64,000 nt of DNA from Desulfitobacterium_A sp035539115 (GTDB lineage Bacteria; Bacillota; Desulfitobacteriia; Desulfitobacteriales; Desulfitobacteriaceae): the NCBI RefSeq assembly GCF_035539115.1, contig NZ_DATLJA010000015.1:1-64000 (forward strand). The letters run 5' to 3'. Every line of letters begins with the position of its first letter. Position 1 is the stretch's first letter. Both the position numbers and the translations under genes were made by a program. The notes beneath the pieces were generated by a model. It worked only from the letters and a program-made list of their open reading frames with translations. It had not been told where the DNA came from and did not search any database. Positions 24,889 through 34,440 of the stretch are shown here, one piece after another.

Positions 24889-26973
24889 CTATCGTTTCGC
24901 TCTCTGCCGAGAAGAAGCTGCTCCAGCCTTCCCTGCTTTACTGCCTGCCTTACTCGACTTGGCCCCACTACCTTCCCGTCTCTTGCCCCGAGTCTGGACG
25001 GAACGCTTATACTTGTTCTCCTCACCCTTGAGTTCAATGATTGCATCACGGATTTCTGCCGCCTGTTCAAAGTCCATATTTTTAGCCGCTAAGCGCATTT
25101 CTTGTTCCAGGCTCTTGAGCAGCGTCGCCAATTCCTCGGGAGGAAGCTTACTCCCATAAGCCGCTTTTTTCTCCGCGATCTTAGTGGCTTCGGGGACGTC
25201 ATAGATTTTCTTGCGAATCGTTTGCGGGGTAATTCCATGCTCCTCATTATAAGCTTGTTGAATCGTACGCCGACGATTCGTTTCGTCGATCGCCAATTTC
25301 ATGGATTTCGTGATTTGGTCAGCGTACATGATGACCTTTCCCTCGGAATTCCGAGCAGCCCGCCCAGTCGTCTGGATTAGAGATCGTTCCGAGCGCAGAA
25401 ATCCTTCCTTATCCGCATCCAGAATAGCCACTAAGGAAACTTCCGGTAAGTCCAGACCTTCCCGAAGGAGGTTAATCCCGACTACAACATCAATGTCTCC
25501 AAGCCTGAGTTCCCGCAGAATCTCCACCCGCTCCAGTGTCTTAATATCTGAGTGCAGATACTTGACCGCGAGGTTTAGATTCTTCATATAGTCCGTTAAG
25601 TCTTCCGCCATTTTCTTGGTCAAAGTTGTGACTAGAACCCGCTCATCCCGATCAATTCGTTGCTGAATTTCACCTAGCAAATCATCAATCTGGCCTTTCG
25701 ATGGCCGAACGGAAATTACCGGATCCAGAAGCCCGGTTGGCCGGATAATTTGCTCAACAGCTTGCGGACAGTGCTCCAGCTCATAAGGACCGGGAGTTGC
25801 ACTAATGTACAATCGTTGAGGGACCAACTGTTCAAACTCATTGAACTTAAGTGGACGGTTATCTAAGGCCGAAGGTAAGCGAAAGCCATAATTAACTAAG
25901 GTGGTCTTACGCGAGCGGTCTCCTTCATACATTCCGCGTACTTGAGGTAAAGTTACATGGGATTCGTCCACCATAAACAAAAAGTCCTTCGGAAAATAAT
26001 GGATCAAAGTATAGGGCGTCTCTCCCGGCTCACGAAACGTAATATGGCGGGAATAGTTCTCAATCCCGTTGCAGAAGCCCATTTCACGGAGCATTTCCAG
26101 ATCATACCGAGTCCTTTGCTCCAAGCGTTGCGCTTCTAACAGTTTATTTTCGGATTTCAGGAACTTAAGTCTATCCTCAAGTTCTGCCTCGATATTTTCA
26201 CAAGCCAGCATCACTTTATCCCGCTCTGTGACATAGTGAGAGTTTGGGAAGATGGAGACATGTTGACGTTCCCCGAGGATTTCTCCGGTTAAAACATTCA
26301 CTTCATATATATGCTCAACTTCATCGCCAAACATTTCCACACGAATCGCGCGTTCCGAAGACGAAGCGGGATAGATTTCGACGATATCGCCACGCACCCG
26401 GAAGGTCCCGCGCTGGAAGGCAATATCATTACGGTCATATTGAATGGAGATAAGCTTGCGAAGTATATCATTACGGTCGATTTCCTGTCCTTGCCTTAAA
26501 GATAAAACCATATCGTAATACTCGTCAGGCGAACCTAACCCATAAATACAGGATACACTGGCGACCACGATGACGTCTCGTCGTTCAAACAGTGCGGCCG
26601 TCGCCGAATGGCGCATTTTTTCGATCTCATCGTTAATTGAGGCATCTTTCTCAATAAAAGTATCACTCGAAGGAACATAAGCCTCTGGTTGATAATAATC
26701 GTAATAACTGACAAAGTACTCGACTGCATTCTCTGGGAAATATTCTTTAAATTCACTGTAAAGTTGGGCAGCCAGAGTTTTATTATGCGCTAAAATGAGT
26801 GTTGGTCTCTGGACTTTCTCAATAATATTTGCCATTGTAAATGTTTTACCAGAACCCGTTACCCCCATTAGTGTTTGATGACGTTTTCCTTCTAACACCC
26901 CGGCGACCAGAGCATCTATCGCCTGTGGCTGATCCCCGGAGGGTTGATAGGGAGCATGTAAACGAAACTCCAT
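24889..26973 (-). CDS. uvrB: Excinuclease ABC subunit B
   Basis: 694 residues; a helicase-like protein that verifies damage and recruits UvrC. Walker A GVTGSGKTFTMA lies near residue 39, the beta-hairpin YYDYYQPEAYVP near 92-103, and the C-terminal UVR domain (QEMRLAAKNMDFEQAAEIRD) near 630. After it comes a basic Ser/Gly/Ala/Lys-rich tail of about 40 residues that is longer than usual. GGAG precedes the ATG. It is not directly followed by uvrA as in most relatives. Confidence 0.98.
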   Translation of the reverse strand: MEFRLHAPYQPSGDQPQAIDALVAGVLEGKRHQTLMGVTGSGKTFTMANIIEKVQRPTLILAHNKTLAAQLYSEFKEYFPENAVEYFVSYYDYYQPEAYVPSSDTFIEKDASINDEIEKMRHSATAALFERRDVIVVASVSCIYGLGSPDEYYDMVLSLRQGQEIDRNDILRKLISIQYDRNDIAFQRGTFRVRGDIVEIYPASSSERAIRVEMFGDEVEHIYEVNVLTGEILGERQHVSIFPNSHYVTERDKVMLACENIEAELEDRLKFLKSENKLLEAQRLEQRTRYDLEMLREMGFCNGIENYSRHITFREPGETPYTLIHYFPKDFLFMVDESHVTLPQVRGMYEGDRSRKTTLVNYGFRLPSALDNRPLKFNEFEQLVPQRLYISATPGPYELEHCPQAVEQIIRPTGLLDPVISVRPSKGQIDDLLGEIQQRIDRDERVLVTTLTKKMAEDLTDYMKNLNLAVKYLHSDIKTLERVEILRELRLGDIDVVVGINLLREGLDLPEVSLVAILDADKEGFLRSERSLIQTTGRAARNSEGKVIMYADQITKSMKLAIDETNRRRTIQQAYNEEHGITPQTIRKKIYDVPEATKIAEKKAAYGSKLPPEELATLLKSLEQEMRLAAKNMDFEQAAEIRDAIIELKGEENKYKRSVQTRGKRREGSGAKSSKAGSKAGKAGAASSRQRAKR

Positions 26974-27012
26974 ATTCTCTGGTCTCCTTTCATTACATTA
27001 ATTCTAAAGAAG

Positions 27013-27018
27013 ATTATA
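27013..27018 (-). promoter_or_regulatory. Possible -10 element upstream of uvrB
   Basis: A perfect TATAAT on the minus strand, about 40 nt before the uvrB start. The matching -35 region is weak, and I see no clear LexA box. Position and sequence only. Confidence 0.35.
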
Positions 27019-27057
27019 ACACTAATTCCAGGGAAACTTAAAGTACACCATAGAAAA

Positions 27058-27095
27058 GCCTCGTATCATGTTTTTAGGAGCAATGACACGAGGTT
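27058..27095 (-). terminator. Terminator after the Ser/Gly/Gln-rich lipoprotein gene
   Basis: Stem AACCTCGTGTCAT / ATGATACGAGGC with one mismatch, followed on the minus strand by TTTTC. It lies just beyond the stop at 27108. Confidence 0.7.
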
Positions 27096-27107
27096 TTCTT
27101 ATTTGCC

Positions 27108-28625
27108 TTAACTCTTTTTATCACTCTTAGCCCCTTCTTGGCCTTGTTGGCCCTTCTGGCCCTGATCCTGTTGGCTTTTTTGTTGGGTTTCTTGTTTTAA
27201 CATTTCGGAAGGAATCGTCCGATTTTGTTCACTCGTACTTTTTTCAGTACCCAGTACTTTCCCTTGAGAATCAAGATAGTCTCGGGTAATAATGGTCTGC
27301 ACTTTTTCCGTTACTTTAGTGGCACCCTGGGGAACATTTCCACCTGATGATGTACCCCCACTCTGGCTTTGTCCCTGAGCAGAACCTTTCTTCTGATCTT
27401 GGCCTTGAGTGCCCCCTTGAGTGTCTGAGCTTTGTCCCTTCTGATCCTTGCTTCCGCTACTCGAGGAACCCTGATCTTTTTGACTCTGACCTGATGTTTT
27501 CGCAGCCGTCTCAGCTGCTTTGGCATAACTTTTTTGGACAACGGCTAAGTTTTCCGGAGTTACGGATTTGACGGGTACGATTTTGGCTGGAACTTCCCCT
27601 TGATCTCCTGTTACGGATTCACTAATATCTAATGTTTCTTTATTGACGATCTTTTGTGCCCACTGAAAAGCATTGACCCCTTGGATATAGGGAGAGGTGT
27701 CAATATCGGCAACCTGAGTCCCTCCTGCCATGCGCTGCAAGGATTGTTGATTCGCTTGCCCTCCGACCAAGAGCACCTTTTTCTCTAATTGTTGGCTTTT
27801 CAAAACCTCCGTAGCCAGTGCTGCCAGCTTTTCAGTTTGGGCAATCACTGCTTGGATTTTCCCCGGGTTTTTTTGGAGTAAATCAACGAACCCCTGCCGG
27901 GCTACAGCTTCTGACCCCGCAGGACTCGCTATTGCCTGAACTGTTATTTTCGGATTCTTACTCAAGGTCTGCTTTGTTGCAGCTAGCGTTTTTTGTGTGG
28001 CACTATCACTAGGATCTCCCTGTAAAACAACGACCTGCCCCTCCGATACTTTACTCAGCACTGGCTCAGCCATTAATTCTCCGGCCTTTTGGGGGTCAGG
28101 TAAGATAATTCCTGCTGGCTTAACGCCAGCAGGTAATGCGTTTAAGGCGACTACCGGAATCTTATCTTTTTGTACGCTTTGTAGAAGCTCTGGATTACCG
28201 CCCTGATAAATGAGAATTTTTGCTCCTTTCAGCTGGGAAGAAGAATCCTGGCTGTTACTCCCACCCGAACTCTGTCCCTGAGAACTTTGTCCCTGAGAGC
28301 CTTTGCTCTCTGAGGCTCCTCCAGAGCTACCCCCCTGTGAGCTTTGCCCGCCAGAACTCGAGCCGCTTTGCTGTCCTCCCGACGTTCCCGGGGAAATCAT
28401 TTTAACCTCTATATTTTCCTTTTGGGCCATGTCCTCAATGCCGCGGAGAATTAAGTCTTTATTAGGGTCTTGCTCATTTAAGGCCACGGCAATGACCGCT
28501 TTTTGCTGACTTTGCGAAGAACTTTGTGATTTTTGCTTTTTATTCCCGAGAAGGTCTTGAAGACTGCATCCCGTTAAGGTTAAACTAAGAAATAAAGCAA
28601 AAACAATCAGGAGAATTCTTTTCAT
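27108..28625 (-). CDS. Periplasmic-binding-protein-like lipoprotein with low-complexity insertions
   Basis: 505 residues. Lipoprotein signal with lipobox TLTGC (Cys about 20). The body resembles the type-1 periplasmic binding (ribose/LacI-like) fold: KAVIAVALNEQDPNKDLILRGI, GAKILIYQGGNPELLQ, PVVALNALP and KKVLLVGGQANQQSLQRM. About 50 residues of Ser/Gly/Gln repeats (about 82-132) interrupt the N-terminal lobe, and Ser/Gly/Gln/Lys-rich stretches flank a short C-terminal segment (TEKVQTIITRDYLDSQGKVLG). No transport genes are adjacent. It may be a surface-anchored sensor or binding protein; ligand unknown. Confidence 0.7.
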   Translation of the reverse strand: MKRILLIVFALFLSLTLTGCSLQDLLGNKKQKSQSSSQSQQKAVIAVALNEQDPNKDLILRGIEDMAQKENIEVKMISPGTSGGQQSGSSSGGQSSQGGSSGGASESKGSQGQSSQGQSSGGSNSQDSSSQLKGAKILIYQGGNPELLQSVQKDKIPVVALNALPAGVKPAGIILPDPQKAGELMAEPVLSKVSEGQVVVLQGDPSDSATQKTLAATKQTLSKNPKITVQAIASPAGSEAVARQGFVDLLQKNPGKIQAVIAQTEKLAALATEVLKSQQLEKKVLLVGGQANQQSLQRMAGGTQVADIDTSPYIQGVNAFQWAQKIVNKETLDISESVTGDQGEVPAKIVPVKSVTPENLAVVQKSYAKAAETAAKTSGQSQKDQGSSSSGSKDQKGQSSDTQGGTQGQDQKKGSAQGQSQSGGTSSGGNVPQGATKVTEKVQTIITRDYLDSQGKVLGTEKSTSEQNRTIPSEMLKQETQQKSQQDQGQKGQQGQEGAKSDKKS

Positions 28626-28707
28626 GGGACACGCTCCTTTCCAGGCTCGAATCCTTACTTAGTTTTCCCCTGATTATCTGAAAAATGCGTGTGAGGAGAT
28701 GTATTTG

Positions 28708-29046
28708 ATGACTGGGTTTTTCATTAGGTTATTAATCAACGCCCTATCTTTGATTATCACGACTTTTTTTGTTCCGGGACTCCAACTCACTGGTATAACG
28801 GCATCCTTTTTTGCTGCCTTTATCTGGGGAATAGTTAATACACTCATCCGACCTATTTTCTCGTTTTTTACGTTTCCTTTGCAGATTTTATCCTTAGGGA
28901 TTTTTACGTTAGTGATTAATGCTCTTATGTTAGTCCTAACCGCCAAGCTTGTGCCTGGATTCAGCATCAGTAGCTTTTCTGCGGCCTTTTGGGGAGCGAT
29001 TATTTTAAGTCTTGTAAGTATGGTCTTAACTCATTTATTTAACTGA
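28708..29046 (+). CDS. Small four-helix membrane protein of the phage-holin-4/YvlD family
   Basis: 112 residues and four hydrophobic segments, with the family pattern WGIVNTLIRPIFSFFTFPLQILSLGIFTLVINALML. The ATG at 28708 is 9 nt after GAGGAG; an ATG at 28699 overlaps that site. One of the few plus-strand genes. In B. subtilis the relative YvlD is part of an envelope-stress operon; here it stands alone between two minus-strand genes. Function unknown despite the 'holin' name. Confidence 0.85.
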   Translation: MTGFFIRLLINALSLIITTFFVPGLQLTGITASFFAAFIWGIVNTLIRPIFSFFTFPLQILSLGIFTLVINALMLVLTAKLVPGFSISSFSAAFWGAIILSLVSMVLTHLFN

Positions 29047-29121
29047 AATCATGATTAGCAAGCTCAGCACTATATTTTTCCCTCAATATTATAATCCATC
29101 CTATTAATGATGGAGACTTTC

Positions 29122-30153
29122 TTATTTTAGTTCTTCGAGATCTCCTAAAATCTGATTCAACATCTCATCCCGTAACTGATCCACTCGCGAAAAGTCGATC
29201 ACGTCCATATAAATTGTTTTCAAATGCTCCCTCAAATTTTGAAACTTAACCAGAGCATCTTTAAGCGCTTCACTGAAGGGGCGATCTAGGCCTTGATCCT
29301 TCAGTTCTTCGGGTGCGCCCTGCCAAACAGCGAGGTTCCTTTGGGGGAAAACAATGCCGATGATTTTATCTGGATAAAGAGGATGAAGCACTATATTGAT
29401 AATCTGACCGAGTTGCTCTGCTTCACTGAGGATCCAGTCCATCGCTTCTGATGTTTCTTTTCCGTCTAAGCGAATCTGGTCAAAATCAGCCAGATAATGG
29501 GGAGCAAGGTTTAGCCATCCTTCACAATCCAGTCTCTGGAGAAAAAAGGAGGTTACTTTGCTTTTTTGAAGTTTGTCTAACGCGCCTTGGGCTTTACTCC
29601 AGGGTCCCTCCCTTGCTTCCTCGAGATCTGAGGACGAGTAGCTGTTGAGTAGCCAAGGCCGTTCATGTTTATCCTCAGCGGTAGGAGCTTTACCCCGGAC
29701 TTTTTCTCCAAATTCTTCAGCTAAACGAACCCCTATCTCCTTCTGAAGTCGCTTTCCGTCATCTTCCAACTCTAAAATCCGATGACGCTGATACTCTAGC
29801 TTACGTAGATCACACAGGGGTGTAAAATCGACAAACCGTTCCACAATCCCCGGGGCGCGCCATTTCAGGGGAGCTACCTCATATAGATCAAGCATTGCCA
29901 AGTTACTCCGGCGAATACTGAAACCGGCCATTGAATCCGGATCGCGCGCAGACCGCATAAAATCCACTTCATAGCCCCGATCAAGAAGTTCTAGCCCGAT
30001 CATTTTGATCATTGTCGATTTGCCGGTTCCCGGCCCTCCCATGAGGACATAAGTACGTTCCCATTCTGACATCATATCTGGCAAAAGTGATATGTAGCCC
30101 CGGCTCGTTACTCCTTCGGCAAAGTAATGACGTACTCCCGGTTTTTGAACCAT
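29122..30153 (-). CDS. P-loop ATPase/nucleotide-kinase-like protein
   Basis: 343 residues. Walker A GGPGTGKST near residue 40; HYFAEGVTSRGYISL at the start is typical of an uncharacterised Firmicute ATPase family. The N-terminal half looks like an AAA-type nucleotide-binding domain, and a second region with helical character follows. An ATG at 30153 preceded by GGGGGG is chosen over one at 30168. It lies downstream of ctpA's terminator and has no evident operon partner. Role unknown. Confidence 0.7.
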   Translation of the reverse strand: MVQKPGVRHYFAEGVTSRGYISLLPDMMSEWERTYVLMGGPGTGKSTMIKMIGLELLDRGYEVDFMRSARDPDSMAGFSIRRSNLAMLDLYEVAPLKWRAPGIVERFVDFTPLCDLRKLEYQRHRILELEDDGKRLQKEIGVRLAEEFGEKVRGKAPTAEDKHERPWLLNSYSSSDLEEAREGPWSKAQGALDKLQKSKVTSFFLQRLDCEGWLNLAPHYLADFDQIRLDGKETSEAMDWILSEAEQLGQIINIVLHPLYPDKIIGIVFPQRNLAVWQGAPEELKDQGLDRPFSEALKDALVKFQNLREHLKTIYMDVIDFSRVDQLRDEMLNQILGDLEELK

Positions 30154-30231
30154 GTCCTTCCCCCCCATTTTTTTGTTCGCCGTAGTCTATGCGAGTGGAA
30201 GGGGAATGGTCACTTCTATCCTCACCGTGAA

Positions 30232-30260
30232 AATGCCGCCCTAAATTTTTAGGGCGGCAT
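30232..30260 (-). terminator. Intrinsic terminator after ctpA
   Basis: Near-perfect hairpin ATGCCGCCCTAAA / TTTAGGGCGGCAT with TTTT on the minus-strand side and a T-run on the plus side. It closes the ftsE-ftsX-M23-ctpA run. Confidence 0.85.
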
Positions 30261-30280
30261 CATCTTTTTATAGGGGTAAA

Positions 30281-31462
30281 TTACTTAATTTTCTCCCGCA
30301 GAACCTGAACCGCTTGCTTTAACTGCACGTCAAAGTTCTTATCCGTCGGTGAAATCGTAGCCTCTTCGCCTTTCTTTATCTCCACCTTCAGATCGGGTTC
30401 GATTCCTTTTTTATGAATATCAATTTTATTCGGAGTTAAGTATTTGGCAGTCGTCAGTTTCATACTTGTTCCTGCATCCAGCGGGAAAATCGTTTGCACA
30501 ATCCCTTTGCCAAACGTCTTCACACCGACAAGGGTTCCGGTTCCCCGGTCTTTAATAGCACCAGCCACAATTTCTGCCGCGGAAGCACTTTCTTCATTGA
30601 CAAGTACGACAAAGGGCTTACCTAGAAAATTTCCTTCGGACGCTTTTGTCACCGTTCGTCCTTGATTATCCACGATATAAACGACAGGGCCCGGTTGAAC
30701 AAAATAACTTGCCACGCCAACGGCAGCATCGAGTTCGCCGCCATGATTATAACGGAGGTCAAGCACCATCCCTTTATATTTGGAAATATCCATAGTTTTC
30801 AAGACACTGGCCAATTCATTGGCCGTGTTCGGGGAGAATTGGGAAATATCGATATACGCAAGATCAGAATTCCCTGGCAAGGCTTCGCCGGTAACCGTGG
30901 GCACTGAAATGGCTTCCCGCGTTAAGGGTACAGTCAACGTTTTTTTAGTGTTTTCGCGATAGACCATTAGTGTCACTTTGGTCCCAGGATCTCCGCGCAT
31001 TAAAGAGACCGCTTTGTCTTGATCAATCGTTGTTGCATCTTGATCGTCAATCTTCATAATCACGTCGCCGGGCTCAAGCCCTGCTTTGTCCGCTGGTGTA
31101 CCTTTAATCGGACGCAAAACGACCAGCTTTTGCGGGTCTTTAAGACTGAGGATAATTCCGACCCCACCGAATTTTCCTTCAATTTGTTCCATTAATTGCG
31201 TGTTTTCCTGAGCATCCATATAGACGGAATAGGGATCTCCCAGAGAATCGACGATCCCGCGTGTCGCCCCGTCGATGAGCTGACTAATGGATGTCTTCTC
31301 CAGATAATCTCCTTGGACGAGCTGGACAACCCGAGCTAATCGCCCCATATGTTGTAAATTCACCACGATGAATCCGCCAACTGTGACTGTAAAGATAATA
31401 CTAACAATGCCAATGAATATTCCGAGATGCTTAAAAAAGTCTCTCCAATTTCTCTCTTGCAC
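30281..31462 (-). CDS. ctpA: Carboxy-terminal processing protease (S41, PDZ)
   Basis: 393-residue exported serine protease. N-terminal membrane anchor (about residues 12-34), PDZ domain (about 95-175; GTPADKAGLEPGDVIMKID) and S41 catalytic domain. The catalytic Ser lies in NEESASAAEI and the Lys in KTFGKGIVQ. GTG start preceded by GGGTTAGGG. It follows the M23 peptidase gene by 91 bp. In other bacteria such proteases process or activate cell-wall hydrolases, which fits this setting. Confidence 0.93.
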   Translation of the reverse strand: MQERNWRDFFKHLGIFIGIVSIIFTVTVGGFIVVNLQHMGRLARVVQLVQGDYLEKTSISQLIDGATRGIVDSLGDPYSVYMDAQENTQLMEQIEGKFGGVGIILSLKDPQKLVVLRPIKGTPADKAGLEPGDVIMKIDDQDATTIDQDKAVSLMRGDPGTKVTLMVYRENTKKTLTVPLTREAISVPTVTGEALPGNSDLAYIDISQFSPNTANELASVLKTMDISKYKGMVLDLRYNHGGELDAAVGVASYFVQPGPVVYIVDNQGRTVTKASEGNFLGKPFVVLVNEESASAAEIVAGAIKDRGTGTLVGVKTFGKGIVQTIFPLDAGTSMKLTTAKYLTPNKIDIHKKGIEPDLKVEIKKGEEATISPTDKNFDVQLKQAVQVLREKIK

Positions 31463-31553
31463 TACCCTAACCCCTTCCTACCCAGCAACTGCAGTCCTCA
31501 ATCGCTTGAGACAAACCTTTTGATATTATATGCTTATCCTATTCCAGTCATAC

Positions 31554-32687
31554 TTAATGAAAAAATTGCAGTGGATCGGTAGGATTTCCATTCACTCTGA
31601 CTTCGAAATGCAAGTGGTTTCCCGTACTCCAGCCAGTCGTACCAACATAGCCAATTACATCCCCGGCCTTAACTTTATCTCCTACAGACACTCCAAGCCG
31701 AGACTGATGCCCATAAAGGGAAGTATAACCGCCCCCGTGGTCAATGATAACCGCATTTCCGTAGGCTCCATACCAGCCTGCCATGATGACTTCACCGGAA
31801 CCTGCAGCAAGGATTGCAGTCCCCCCCGGAGCGGGGATATCTGTTCCTGTATGTAAACTTTTCTGATGTGTAATCGGATGGATTCGCCAGCCATAGGGAT
31901 CACTGACCTCATAATACCCGGGTAAAGGATAAGTGCTAATCGTCCCTAGGACTTTTCCAGACGAAGCCGCTGTTAATTGACGAATTTTCTGGGAAATTGT
32001 AGCGGAGTCTGCGGCTAATCGCGAATTTTGTTCTGATAAGTCGTCTTGCGCTTTTTTATTCTGATCAAGAGCAACCTGATATTGCTGATTCTTCCCATCT
32101 AAATCCGCTTTGGCTCTCGCCGCCTGAGCTTGAAGTTGAGCCGCTTGATCACGACGAGATTGCAGCTCCTTTGTTTTTTGTTCAACATCCTCTTTTTGCA
32201 CTCGAATTTCCGTTAAAATTTGTTGATCATTCTCCACCAATTTGGAGAAATACTCAAGACGCGTGATAAAGTCACCCAAGTCAGCCGATTGAAAAAGGAC
32301 TTCCAAATAGCTGAGCTGACCTTCTTCATAAATTCCCCGCACCCGTTTGTTCAAAACCTCACGACGAGCATCGAGCTCTTGGATGCGTTGTTCCAACTCC
32401 TTTTGAGAGACAGCTACATCCTTCTGCGCTTTGGTATAAGCCACTTGTTGTTGGCTCAATGATGTTTTGGCAGAGGAAATTTGCGTTGTTAGATCCTGGA
32501 TTTGAGCTTTGATTTTATCCTCGGAATAGGTCAGTTGATTTAACTGTCCTTTGATTTGATTCTGATTTTGCTTTAAATCTTGTTGTTGCTGGATTGCCGC
32601 ATCAAGTTCTCCCGCTTGGATTGGGAGAACCGTGCTTCCGATCAAGACACTGGTTAGGATTAGGGATACTGCCCATTGTTTAGGCAT
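31554..32687 (-). CDS. Murein hydrolase activator/M23 peptidase with coiled coil (EnvC-like)
   Basis: 377 residues. Signal peptide (about 1-25), then a long Gln-rich coiled coil (about 30-240), then an M23/LytM domain. The zinc and catalytic residues are HTGTD, the SLYGH motif and HLHFEV, all intact, so it may itself cut peptidoglycan. It lies directly after ftsX, as in the FtsEX-EnvC and FtsEX-PcsB systems in which FtsX controls a coiled-coil hydrolase during division. AAAGGAGAGG precedes the ATG. Confidence 0.92.
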   Translation of the reverse strand: MPKQWAVSLILTSVLIGSTVLPIQAGELDAAIQQQQDLKQNQNQIKGQLNQLTYSEDKIKAQIQDLTTQISSAKTSLSQQQVAYTKAQKDVAVSQKELEQRIQELDARREVLNKRVRGIYEEGQLSYLEVLFQSADLGDFITRLEYFSKLVENDQQILTEIRVQKEDVEQKTKELQSRRDQAAQLQAQAARAKADLDGKNQQYQVALDQNKKAQDDLSEQNSRLAADSATISQKIRQLTAASSGKVLGTISTYPLPGYYEVSDPYGWRIHPITHQKSLHTGTDIPAPGGTAILAAGSGEVIMAGWYGAYGNAVIIDHGGGYTSLYGHQSRLGVSVGDKVKAGDVIGYVGTTGWSTGNHLHFEVRVNGNPTDPLQFFH

Positions 32688-32721
32688 CTTTCCTCTCCTT
32701 TCTCATGCACATTCGCGAGCA

Positions 32722-33606
32722 TCAAACCTTTAAGTACTTACGAAGAGAAATTACACTTCCCATCGCTCCTATTGCCATCCCCACCAAGAGAAGTGATATC
32801 AACACTTGGCCAATCAGATGGGAATCTTGGACAACTGGCATAAACGTTAAGGTAGAGCTAACATAACCCGCGAGCCATTGATAACCAAAACCGACAACGA
32901 AGGTGGCTAACACCCCTCCGATTAACCCGAGAAACATCCCTTCGATTAAGAAAGGCCAACGAATAAAACTGTTACTTGCTCCCACAAGCTTCATAATCTG
33001 AATCTCACGTCTTCTTGAGAAAACATTCATTTTAATATTAAGCGAAATCAAGACCAAGGAAGCAAGAGCAAAAGCCAAAACAATGCCAATCCCGACCCAC
33101 CGCAGCCAACGTGTAAAAGGCAGAAGCTTGTCCACAATCTCTTGACCGTAGCGGACCTTCTCTACGCCTTTAAGTGCTTGAATCTGGTCGGCAACCGCCT
33201 GTACCTGTTGAGGGTCAGACACTTGCACGGTAAATTTATCCGGGAAAGGATTTGTCCCTCCTAAATCTGAAACTAACGTATTCGATCCCATGGATTGCGA
33301 AAAATCCCTCAAGGCCTGTTCTTTGGGAACCAATGTAACCGAGGTAATTCCACTTAATTCTTCAACCTGTTTCTGTAAGCTTTGAACTTCAGCTTGGCTC
33401 AACTTATCTTGGGTAAATACGGCAATTTGGAGTTGAGATTCAAAATCCTTAGCCATGTTATTCGCATTGACTAAGAAAAAAGCCGATGCACCTAAGATCA
33501 CAAGAGAAACCAACACCGTTAAAACCGAAGCTAGACTGAGCCAGAAGTTGCGGCGTATCGACTTTAAAACGACTTGTAAAATATACTTTAGGGAGTTAAT
33601 CGACAT
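32722..33606 (-). CDS. ftsX: Cell division ABC-transporter-like permease FtsX
   Basis: 294 residues, four membrane segments (one near residue 25-45, three near the C-terminus) and an extracellular loop between the first two. The QIMKLVGASNSFIRWPFLIEGM stretch is the FtsX signature. The ATG at 33606 follows GGGAGGAT by 6 nt and overlaps the ftsE stop by 11 bp. With FtsE it converts ATP use in the cytosol into activation of the adjacent M23 protein. Confidence 0.95.
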   Translation of the reverse strand: MSINSLKYILQVVLKSIRRNFWLSLASVLTVLVSLVILGASAFFLVNANNMAKDFESQLQIAVFTQDKLSQAEVQSLQKQVEELSGITSVTLVPKEQALRDFSQSMGSNTLVSDLGGTNPFPDKFTVQVSDPQQVQAVADQIQALKGVEKVRYGQEIVDKLLPFTRWLRWVGIGIVLAFALASLVLISLNIKMNVFSRRREIQIMKLVGASNSFIRWPFLIEGMFLGLIGGVLATFVVGFGYQWLAGYVSSTLTFMPVVQDSHLIGQVLISLLLVGMAIGAMGSVISLRKYLKV

Positions 33607-34282
33607 ATCCGTATCCTCCCTTTTGCTCATCCCGGGTGATTTTTCCACTCTCAATCGCAATAACCCTTTTTTGCATTTGATCGACAATATTACGGGCATG
33701 TGTAGCCATCACAACGGTCGTACCCCGTTTATTGATGTTATAAAGCAAATCCATGATCTCCCAGGCCGTATCCGGATCAAGGTTACCTGTAGGCTCATCA
33801 GCAACCAGTAACGCTGGATTATTTACGATTGCTCGAGCAACAGAGATCCGTTGTTGCTCTCCTCCTGAAAGTTCATTTGGGAAAACTTTTTCCTTCGAAG
33901 CCAGCCCCACAAGATCCAGGGCCGCCCGTGTCCGTTCTCGTACTTCTTTCTTGGCCACGCCAATAACTTCTAAGGCAAAGGAAATGTTTTCGAGAACAGT
34001 TTTACTGGGTAATAGCCGAAAGTCTTGAAAAACAACTCCGATATTTCTGCGGAGGTGCGGAACGTCGCGGTCCTTCATCCTCAGAAGGTTTTTCCCATTG
34101 ATGACCACTTGTCCGCGAGTTGGAGTTTCCTCGCGATAAAGCAAACGAATAATCGTGGATTTTCCTGCGCCGCTTGGCCCCACTAAAAAGACAAATTCTC
34201 CACTTTCAATCTTTAGATTAATATCGACAAGGGCCCTGGCACCATTCGGGTAAATCTTCGAAACGTTTGTAAACTGGATCAT
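33596..34282 (-). CDS. ftsE: Cell division ATP-binding protein FtsE
   Basis: 228 residues. Walker A GPSGAGKST (about 36-44), Q-loop VFQDFRLL, signature LSGGEQQRISVARA and Walker B LLVADEPTG are all present. Starts the operon ftsE-ftsX-M23-ctpA. A strong ribosome site is not seen beyond AGGAGGGC. Function in division or sporulation is inferred from the family. Confidence 0.96.
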   Translation of the reverse strand: MIQFTNVSKIYPNGARALVDINLKIESGEFVFLVGPSGAGKSTIIRLLYREETPTRGQVVINGKNLLRMKDRDVPHLRRNIGVVFQDFRLLPSKTVLENISFALEVIGVAKKEVRERTRAALDLVGLASKEKVFPNELSGGEQQRISVARAIVNNPALLVADEPTGNLDPDTAWEIMDLLYNINKRGTTVVMATHARNIVDQMQKRVIAIESGKITRDEQKGGYGYVD

Positions 34283-34380
34283 TTTAGCCCTCCTACTTAT
34301 TATGTGTCAGATCCCTTTTTTTCCCTAACTTATATTCCAATTCGACACGAGCCAGAGATTTCCTGTTAGAAGTAAAAAAA

Positions 34381-34426
34381 GCCCTTCATCTATTTTCACA
34401 GATTAAGAGCAAGATGGCAAAGGGTT
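34381..34426 (-). terminator. Terminator after the XRE regulator
   Basis: Imperfect stem AACCCTT-CATC / GATGAAGGGC followed on the minus strand by TTTTTTTAC. Confidence 0.6.
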
Positions 34427-34440
34427 AATTTACCAACCAT

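Noticed and set aside
28708..29046. Prophage remnant based on the 'holin'-type name
   Set aside because: No lysin, capsid or integrase genes nearby; the family is a chromosomal membrane protein group despite its name.
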